A program made the translations under genes and the position numbers. From an uncultured Ruminococcus sp. (GTDB taxonomy: Bacteria; Bacillota; Clostridia; Oscillospirales; Acutalibacteraceae), in NCBI GenBank assembly GCA_902772755.1, contig CACYCD010000003.1, positions 1 through 12,322 of the forward strand: a DNA stretch of 12,322 nucleotides, read 5' to 3'. Of the stretch, positions 7,090 to 12,322 are shown piece by piece. Every line of letters starts with the position of its first letter. The first letter of the stretch is position 1. The notes under the pieces were generated by a model that did no database searches, had not been told where the DNA came from, and saw only the letters and a list, made by a program, of their open reading frames with translations.

Positions 7090-8250
7090 TTGCCTGACAG
7101 GATCTTAAAGCTTTTGAAGAAAAAATTTAAAAATATCGGTGAGTACGAGCTTTGCGGAATACTCAGCGGTGCGGTGGGTATCCTGCTCAACCTGTTTTTG
7201 TGTGGGATAAAATTCATTGTCGGGAGTATGAGTCATTCCATCTCGGTCACTGCGGACGGCGTAAACAATCTTTCAGATGCAGCATCAAACATTGTGACCA
7301 TAATCGGAGCAAAGATATCGGGGAAGCCTATGGACAAGGAACACCCCTTCGGGCACGGACGTGCGGAATATATTTCGGGACTTGCTGTTGCATTTCTGAT
7401 ACTGCTGATGGGCTTTGAGCTGGGAAAAGAATCGGTGATAAAGATCTTCTCCCCCGAAAAACTCACGCTTGAACCTATATTTTTGATAGTTTTGGGCGTA
7501 TCATTCCCGATAAAGCTTTTTATGGCATATTTTAACCACAAGCTTTATAAGCACACGGGCAGTCTTAATTTCAAGGCGGTAAAGCAGGACAGCCTGAACG
7601 ACTGTCTTGCGACGGGTGCAACGGTACTGGCTCTGGTGATCTCCTCGGCATTTGACATCGGCATATTTGACGGTGCAGTGGGGCTTGCGGTGGCAGTAAT
7701 CATTCTGATATCGGGAATAAAAATTCTTAAAGAAATAACCGACCCCCTGCTTGGTGAAGCTCCTGATAGGGAATTGACCGAACGCTTGGAAAAAATAATT
7801 ACCGCCGATGAGCTGATACTCGGCGTGCATGACATCATTGTACACAACTACGGTCACAATCAGATAATTGCCTCAGCCCATGCAGAAGTACCTTGTGATG
7901 TGGATCTTGTGACGATTCACGAAAAAATCGATTCAGCCGAAAAGAGGGTACAGTGTGAGCTTGGCATAATGCTTTCCGTACACATTGACCCCGTAGACAC
8001 GGACGACCTGCTGAGGACGCACTATAAGGAGCTGACAGAGGACGTGATCAAGCTGTACAATCCCTGTTACAGTATCCACGATTTCAGGCTTGACAGAGAT
8101 GCAGACAAGGTGAAGCTGATTTTTGATGTGGTTATACCTTTTGAGGACGAGAAAAATCGAGACAGAATAGAAAATGATATCATATCACTGATACAGTCAC
8201 AAGCCCCCGATACAGAAATATCAGCCAATTTTGAACATTCCTACACGTAA
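7090..8250 (+). CDS. cation diffusion facilitator family metal transporter
   Basis: This 386-residue inner-membrane protein is predicted to export a divalent metal in exchange for protons. The N-terminal transporter domain (about 20-215) has six helices. TM2 carries TADGVNNLSD (D56, N60) and TM5 carries KQDSLND (D167, D171); FGHGRAE (87-93) is the usual TM2-TM3 loop. Two ferredoxin-like cytoplasmic segments follow (about 223-300 and 303-380), the first being the standard CDF dimer domain and the second an extra copy-like domain. TM5 DxxxD, where the zinc exporter YiiP has HxxxD, resembles the manganese-type group, so Mn is a tentative guess. The start is ambiguous: GTG 7081 gives 389 residues but has no binding site, while GGTGA (7080-7084) sits five bases before TTG 7090. 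Confidence 0.92.
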   Translation: MPDRILKLLKKKFKNIGEYELCGILSGAVGILLNLFLCGIKFIVGSMSHSISVTADGVNNLSDAASNIVTIIGAKISGKPMDKEHPFGHGRAEYISGLAVAFLILLMGFELGKESVIKIFSPEKLTLEPIFLIVLGVSFPIKLFMAYFNHKLYKHTGSLNFKAVKQDSLNDCLATGATVLALVISSAFDIGIFDGAVGLAVAVIILISGIKILKEITDPLLGEAPDRELTERLEKIITADELILGVHDIIVHNYGHNQIIASAHAEVPCDVDLVTIHEKIDSAEKRVQCELGIMLSVHIDPVDTDDLLRTHYKELTEDVIKLYNPCYSIHDFRLDRDADKVKLIFDVVIPFEDEKNRDRIENDIISLIQSQAPDTEISANFEHSYT

Positions 8251-8251
8251 G

Positions 8252-8280
8252 AGCGGCCACACCTTTGAGGTGTGACCGCT
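8252..8280. terminator. hairpin between convergent genes, probable shared terminator
   Basis: A 13-bp stem with one mismatch (8252-8264 with 8268-8280, CACACCT/AGGTGTG core) starts two bases past the transporter stop and lies 44 bases past the LRR stop from the other side. The U-tail is poor on both strands (GATTTAATT on plus), so its efficiency is uncertain. Confidence 0.65.
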
Positions 8281-8323
8281 GATTTAATTATGTTTTACGG
8301 GTATGATTGTGATATCGTTCCTG

Positions 8324-11300
8324 TCAGCCTGCGTAGTTAAAGTATTTTGTCGCACTATTCGGACCCTTGATCTTTGCATTGCCGGAGGCATTGATTGTGA
8401 TATTGTTCCACTCATCAGATGTGCCTTCGTAATATATTGCTGTAAGAGCGTTATCCTTATAGAAAGCATACGAGGCTATCTCTTTGAGTGATTTTGGAAT
8501 TATAATGCTCTCCAATGCAGTACATTCACGGAAAACCGTGGTTTCCAGTTTTTCAACGTTTGCAGGAAGGGTTACTGTAGTAAGACTCGGACAAGCGTAA
8601 CACATACATTCCTTTATTACCGTAAGAGAATTTCCGAAGTTTACTTCTTTAAGATTCTGACAGTAGGTAAACAGTCTTGATGCGGTTTCGGTTACGGTGT
8701 CAGGAATAATGACACTCTCTATTGTGTTGTTCTTGTAGAACAGACGGTATGCCAATTTTTCTACATCGGAACCGCAAATCTGTGACGGAATAACAACGTT
8801 TTTCTCTGTTCCCTCGAATGTTTCAATTTTCACTGTACCGGTACTTGTCAAACTGTAGGTGTAGACCTCGCTGTCGCTCTTTGCGTAGGTATAGAATTTT
8901 TTAGCACTTTTAGCTCTTGCATTGCCGTTGGGATTTATAGTGATATTGTTCCATTCAGCGTGTGTGCCTGTGTAATATATTGTTGTCAGAGCTGCATCAT
9001 TATAGAAAGCATAACCGGCTATCTCAGTAACTGATTTTGGAATTGTTATGCTCGTCAATGCTGTACAGTCACGGAAAGCCGAGGTTGCTATCGTTGTCAC
9101 GTTCTCGGGGATAGTAAAGCTTGTCAGAGAAGAACATTCACGGAATGCAGCATTTCCTATTGTTACAATTGTGTCCGGCAAAGTAACATTAGTCAGGTTG
9201 GGGCATTTGTAGAAGGTATACTCGTTTATTACACTGACATTAGAACCGTTTTCAAAAATGACCTCTTCCAAATTTGCACAGCTTGTAAATGCTCTGTGTC
9301 CTACTTCGGTGACTGTATTCGGGATCGTAACACTCTTTACTGTATCGTTTTGATAGAAAGCCTTTGGAGCAAGACTTGTTACATCGCAGCCGCAGATCTG
9401 TGACGGGATAACGATGTTTTCCTCTGTTCCCTCGAATGCTTCAATTTTTACTGTACCTGCACTTGTCAGGCTGTAGGTATAGACCACGCCGCCTTCTTCG
9501 TAGGTATAGTATTTTTTCGCACTCTTAGTTCTTGCATTGCCGTTGGGATTTATCTCAATCTCGTTCCATTCAGCGTGTGTGCCTTCGTAATATATTGTTG
9601 TAAGAGCTGCATCATTATAGAAAGCATAACCGGCTATCTTATTAAGTGACCTTGGAACGGTGATACTCTTCAATGCTGTACAGTCACGGAAAGCCGAGGT
9701 TGCTATCGTTGTCACATTCTCGGGGATAGTAAAGCTCGTCAGAGAAGAACATTCACGGAAGGCTGCATTTCCTATTGTTTCAATAGTGTTCGGCAAAGTA
9801 ACATTAGTCAGGTTGGGGCATTTGTAGAAGGTATATTCCTTCAATTCACGGATATTTGTATAGCCTAAATCAACTTCTTCAAGGCTTGCACAGTTAGCAA
9901 AGGCTCTGTCACCTATCGTATTGATAAAGTCCGGATAATAATAATCTGAAACATCTACTTTTTTAACTGTACTGTTGTCATAGAATGCCTTTGAAGCTAA
10001 CGCAGTTACTCGGCAATCCCTTGGAACAAACCCCGAATAATCCCAACAAAAAGGTTCGCTACTTATATTTATATTTTCTTCACTGCCCTTGTATGAAAGA
10101 ATTTCAACAGTGTCATTCGGGTATATTTTGTATGAATAGGTGTCATTCTCATAAACATAAGGTTCTGAGAAATGAACAACACCAAAGCCCGTACCGCCAT
10201 ATCCAATATTATCAATATCTTCCATTTTACAATGGCTATAAGGTCCACTACCAGAATAACAATAATAAAAATCTATATTCTTCCATTCCTCGTATGTACC
10301 ATTAAAATACACACCCTCCTTCGTCAAGAAATATATGGACTGGTATATTTTCTTTACGCTGTTGGGGATCGTCAGGCTTTTGGCACGATTATCATAACCA
10401 AAATCAAAATCTACAATATAGTGAGTTGTTGTTCCTGAACTGTAGTTTGACTTAAATATATCTTTCCTCGATAAAGCAAATCGTAGATCTATAGCAGTAG
10501 GACCGGTATAGAGATGAGTATAACCATAACCAGAATCATAACCGGAACGATATTCTTCCTGATAAGTGCAGGATACACCAAATTCAGTTACGGGCAGACC
10601 TTCAACCTGTGACGGAACAACAACTTCAGTTTCAGCGTTGCCACCGGGAGGATTAAATCTGTTAAACCACAAAACTCTGACGGTGTTTGACTTGCAATTA
10701 ACAACATAGTCATAATCATAATCAATTGAAGATGAACGCCACGGACAATACATCATCCTGTTTTTGATTTTTCCGTCCAAGCATTCAACATTTTCTATGT
10801 CGTTGTAATCCTCTGCAGAACCGAAAAATTCCAGAATAGGCACACTTGCATAAGGCTCATAATCAGAATCATATTCATACTCTATTAACTCACTGAAAGC
10901 ATTTTCGCCGATCGACTTGATGTTATTGCCAAACTTAATATACCAAATATAGGTACAATCAGCAAAAGCGTTCTTCGGAATTTCAGTCAAGCCACTGCCC
11001 AATTTTATGTCACGCAAACCGTAACAGCCTGAAAATACACCTTCACCCAGTGATGTTACACTGTCGGGGATATCGACTATCCATACGCCTCCGCATTCGG
11101 AAAAAGCATACTTACCTATCTTTTCTACGCTGTTGGGCAGGACAAGTGCCCAATCACGGTATTCTTTGCCCGGAATTGTAGAACCTATGTCAGTATCCTT
11201 GCTCACTACACCGCTGAAGCAGCATTTCCAAAATGCATAATCGCCTATTTCTGTTAAGCCGTTGGGGAGAGTTATGTCAGTTTTATTATCTTCCGGAACA

Positions 11301-11926
11301 AATGCATAACCATCCGTTTCTGTTGTGATATCGGGGACGGTTATTTTTGCTAATTTGTCACACCCTGCAAATGCATGCTCGCCTATGGTTTTTAAGCTGT
11401 TGGGGAGAGTTATGTTAGTTAAATTTCTGCACCCGCCAAATGTATCATTGCCTATTGCTGTTACACCTTCGGAAATATTTACTTTCTCCAGCACTCCACA
11501 ATTTGCAAATGCATGATCACCCATTGATTCAATACTTCCGGGGATAGTCACCTCTTCCAAGCCGGCATAAAAACAAGCATAGGAAGATATCTGAGTAATT
11601 CCCTCGGATAAGGTTAATTTTCTTACACAAGAAGAATAGTAGGGATCAAATCCCTTAAATGTTTTTACTCTGTGACCATCGATCACGGACGGTACAGTAA
11701 CTTCAAAATCATAGGGGTCGGTCGGTTCAGAACCGATATAAATTATATCTACGGTATCATCGGTATCATCTATCCAATATACATAATCACCGTCTTCGGA
11801 TACCGTTCCGTCACCGTAATAATTCATTGGCGTTGCCCCCACCGACACCGGCAGGACGGACAGCATACTGACTGCTATCATAATTGAGAGGATAACAGCT
11901 GTCATTTTCTTACAACTTATCTTCAT
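8324..11926 (-). CDS. very large secreted BspA-type leucine-rich-repeat protein, five modules
   Basis: This 1200-residue exported protein probably acts in surface contact or adhesion. Residues 1-31 are a signal peptide (VSVGA end). The rest is treponema/Bacteroides-type LRRs (LRR_5 pattern: IGxxAFxxCxxLxxVxIPxxVxx). I see five modules. Each opens with a beta header (xYxYxxxxxxTVxI then IPSxIxG) near 47, 405, 597, 816 and 1022, followed by LRRs. Each closes with a trailer like IYYEGTxxEWNNI near 362, 538, 776, 981 and 1161. Modules 3 and 4 are nearly identical over 114 residues; module 5 lacks one 24-residue LRR. No LPXTG, dockerin, S-layer or membrane anchor is visible. ATG 11926 is used, not TTG 11947, because AGGAGGG lies six bases before it. 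The ligand is unknown. Confidence 0.92.
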   Translation of the reverse strand: MKISCKKMTAVILSIMIAVSMLSVLPVSVGATPMNYYGDGTVSEDGDYVYWIDDTDDTVDIIYIGSEPTDPYDFEVTVPSVIDGHRVKTFKGFDPYYSSCVRKLTLSEGITQISSYACFYAGLEEVTIPGSIESMGDHAFANCGVLEKVNISEGVTAIGNDTFGGCRNLTNITLPNSLKTIGEHAFAGCDKLAKITVPDITTETDGYAFVPEDNKTDITLPNGLTEIGDYAFWKCCFSGVVSKDTDIGSTIPGKEYRDWALVLPNSVEKIGKYAFSECGGVWIVDIPDSVTSLGEGVFSGCYGLRDIKLGSGLTEIPKNAFADCTYIWYIKFGNNIKSIGENAFSELIEYEYDSDYEPYASVPILEFFGSAEDYNDIENVECLDGKIKNRMMYCPWRSSSIDYDYDYVVNCKSNTVRVLWFNRFNPPGGNAETEVVVPSQVEGLPVTEFGVSCTYQEEYRSGYDSGYGYTHLYTGPTAIDLRFALSRKDIFKSNYSSGTTTHYIVDFDFGYDNRAKSLTIPNSVKKIYQSIYFLTKEGVYFNGTYEEWKNIDFYYCYSGSGPYSHCKMEDIDNIGYGGTGFGVVHFSEPYVYENDTYSYKIYPNDTVEILSYKGSEENINISSEPFCWDYSGFVPRDCRVTALASKAFYDNSTVKKVDVSDYYYPDFINTIGDRAFANCASLEEVDLGYTNIRELKEYTFYKCPNLTNVTLPNTIETIGNAAFRECSSLTSFTIPENVTTIATSAFRDCTALKSITVPRSLNKIAGYAFYNDAALTTIYYEGTHAEWNEIEINPNGNARTKSAKKYYTYEEGGVVYTYSLTSAGTVKIEAFEGTEENIVIPSQICGCDVTSLAPKAFYQNDTVKSVTIPNTVTEVGHRAFTSCANLEEVIFENGSNVSVINEYTFYKCPNLTNVTLPDTIVTIGNAAFRECSSLTSFTIPENVTTIATSAFRDCTALTSITIPKSVTEIAGYAFYNDAALTTIYYTGTHAEWNNITINPNGNARAKSAKKFYTYAKSDSEVYTYSLTSTGTVKIETFEGTEKNVVIPSQICGSDVEKLAYRLFYKNNTIESVIIPDTVTETASRLFTYCQNLKEVNFGNSLTVIKECMCYACPSLTTVTLPANVEKLETTVFRECTALESIIIPKSLKEIASYAFYKDNALTAIYYEGTSDEWNNITINASGNAKIKGPNSATKYFNYAG
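8885..9226 (-). repeat. internal tandem duplication, copy in module 4
   Basis: These 342 bases encode residues 901-1014 of the LRR protein and match 9500-9841 with a constant 615-base offset. The encoded segments share 100 of 114 residues. Identical DNA runs include 9055-9100 (46 bases) and 9176-9220 (45 bases). Confidence 0.9.
9500..9841 (-). repeat. internal tandem duplication, copy in module 3
   Basis: The partner of 8885-9226, encoding residues 696-809. High DNA identity, including at silent positions, indicates a recent duplication or ongoing gene conversion within the gene. Confidence 0.9.
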
Positions 11927-11932
11927 AATGTT

Positions 11933-11939
11933 CCCTCCT
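11933..11939 (-). promoter_or_regulatory. ribosome binding site that fixes the LRR protein start
   Basis: On the minus strand AGGAGGG lies six bases before ATG 11926. The longer TTG frame from 11947 reads through this motif and is unlikely to be used. Confidence 0.85.
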
Positions 11940-11954
11940 AAGGACAAATCGTTT

Positions 11955-11983
11955 CTTTCATACCGGTTCTTCCGATATGAAAG
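11955..11983 (-). promoter_or_regulatory. leader hairpin ahead of the LRR gene
   Basis: In the minus-strand RNA, CUUUCAUAUCGG pairs with CCGGUAUGAAAG around a 5-base loop (AAGAA). The ninth pair is U-G on this strand but would be C-A on the other, so the continuous 12-bp stem exists only in the LRR mRNA. It lies 15 bases before the ribosome binding site and has no U-tail, so it is not a terminator. Confidence 0.6.
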
Positions 11984-12001
11984 CCTCTTGGCTGCCGCAC
12001 A

Positions 12002-12037
12002 GCAGTTGTATATTATTTGTAAAATTTATACAACTGC
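12002..12037 (-). promoter_or_regulatory. second leader hairpin ahead of the LRR gene
   Basis: A perfect 11-bp inverted repeat, GCAGTTGTATA (12002-12012) with TATACAACTGC (12027-12037), encloses a 14-base loop. It falls within the predicted leader of about 143 bases. It could be an RNA stem or a protein-binding DNA site. I do not recognise a riboswitch class. Confidence 0.5.
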
Positions 12038-12046
12038 ATGCATTTA

Positions 12047-12064
12047 TAATAAAAGCTTTTATTA
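12047..12064. promoter_or_regulatory. 18-bp perfect palindrome near the LRR transcription start, candidate operator
   Basis: TAATAAAAGCTTTTATTA is perfectly self-complementary and covers about +6 to +23 of the predicted transcript. That position would let a dimeric repressor block the promoter. A long palindrome is less surprising in AT-rich DNA. Confidence 0.45.
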
Positions 12065-12075
12065 AGATCATATAC

Positions 12076-12104
12076 ATTTTACCATATTTACCCTTTATTT
12101 TCAA
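12076..12104 (-). promoter_or_regulatory. promoter of the LRR protein gene
   Basis: On the minus strand TTGAAA (12099-12104), a 17-base spacer, an extended TGG and TAAAAT (12076-12081) give a predicted start near 12069. The leader to ATG 11926 is then about 143 bases. Confidence 0.65.
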
Positions 12105-12166
12105 TAGGCATATTATTCAAAAATAAAAGGATAGTTATACTTATTTAGTGTATTGTGAATAAACGC

Positions 12167-12203
12167 AACAAACGGACGGCACAAGCTGTACCGTCCGTTT
12201 GTT
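12167..12203 (-). terminator. intrinsic terminator of the right-edge gene
   Basis: A perfect 13-bp stem, AACAAACGGACGG (12167-12179) with CCGTCCGTTTGTT (12191-12203), has an 11-base loop. It begins about 11 bases past the stop of the partial gene, and the 3' arm plus following bases are U-rich. It isolates that gene from the LRR gene. Confidence 0.85.
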
Positions 12204-12214
12204 TTGTAAAAGGA

Positions 12215-12322
12215 TCATCTCGCAAATGCCTGTTCAAGAAGTTCAGACATTGAATAGGGTTTTTCTTTTTTGGATTTTACTTTTATCACCATAGTAATCA
12301 CACTCAACACGGCAAATACTGC
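12215..12322 (-). CDS. 3' end of an unidentified membrane protein (partial)
   Basis: The minus strand is open from the window edge to a TGA at 12215-12217, giving 35 residues. The fragment begins with a hydrophobic stretch (AVFAVLSVITMVI), then a basic patch (KVKSKKEK) and a soluble tail ending LLEQAFAR. This looks like a final membrane helix with a cytoplasmic tail. A strong terminator directly behind it supports a real gene end. I cannot name the family from so little sequence. Confidence 0.7.
   Translation of the reverse strand, partial: AVFAVLSVITMVIKVKSKKEKPYSMSELLEQAFAR

Noticed and set aside
7501..7857. 118-codon minus-strand frame inside the transporter gene
   Set aside because: It is fully antisense to a well-supported CDF coding region and has no start signals.
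8324..10140. Repeated DNA considered as a CRISPR array or mobile-element repeat
   Set aside because: The repeats are long, in-frame and coding, and correspond to LRR modules; there are no short regular spacers and no transposase.
9985..10305. 106-codon plus-strand frame antisense to the LRR gene
   Set aside because: The LRR frame is continuous and repeat-patterned here; the opposite frame has no ribosome binding site and repeated Asn/Lys runs from AT-rich DNA.
11927..11947. TTG 11947 as start of the LRR protein (1207 residues)
   Set aside because: The extra seven codons contain the AGGAGGG ribosome binding site of ATG 11926, which also gives a cleaner signal peptide.

Overview
The window looks like a chromosomal segment of a Gram-positive gut or rumen bacterium of the Ruminococcus / Oscillospiraceae type. 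The evidence is the AT-rich intergenic DNA with strong sigma-A-like promoters and U-tailed terminators, purine-rich ribosome binding sites (AGAGGGAG, GGAGG, AGGAGGG), a secreted starch-degrading GH13 enzyme with a CBM26-like module, and a very large secreted BspA-type leucine-rich-repeat protein. The genus is an inference; no ribosomal RNA or species marker is present.

Layout. 1-132 holds the probable 3' end of an unidentified plus-strand gene. 133-500 is AT-rich and has no convincing gene. 561-3994 is read on the minus strand: a promoter at 3967-3994 drives initiator tRNA-fMet, which ends at a strong terminator. A Cof-type HAD phosphatase follows almost immediately, and then a secreted alpha-amylase with its own terminator at 501-531. 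From 4042 to 8280 genes run on the plus strand as separate units: a small two-helix YcxB-like membrane protein, a MarR-family regulator, a membrane-anchored polysaccharide deacetylase with three Ig-like domains, and a cation diffusion facilitator metal transporter. 8324-11926 (minus) is a 1200-residue secreted LRR protein, convergent with the transporter. Its leader contains long hairpins and an 18-bp palindrome. The right edge carries the last 35 codons of an unidentified minus-strand gene with a terminator.

How the genes relate. Nearly every gene has its own promoter and/or terminator, so this is mostly a row of single-gene units and not a multigene system. Three products act outside the cell or at its surface: the amylase (starch), the deacetylase (wall or surface polysaccharide) and the LRR protein (probably adhesion or surface interaction). 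I find no mobile element, CRISPR array, phage gene or obvious new defence or biosynthetic cluster. The least-explained signals are the structured leader and palindrome ahead of the LRR gene, the five-module build and recent internal duplication of that protein, an initiator tRNA with U73 and an encoded CCACCA end, and a phosphatase gene with almost no room for its own promoter. Where ribosome binding sites contradicted the longest reading frame I moved the start: HAD to GTG 3793, YcxB-like to ATG 4088, deacetylase to ATG 5457, transporter to TTG 7090, LRR protein to ATG 11926.
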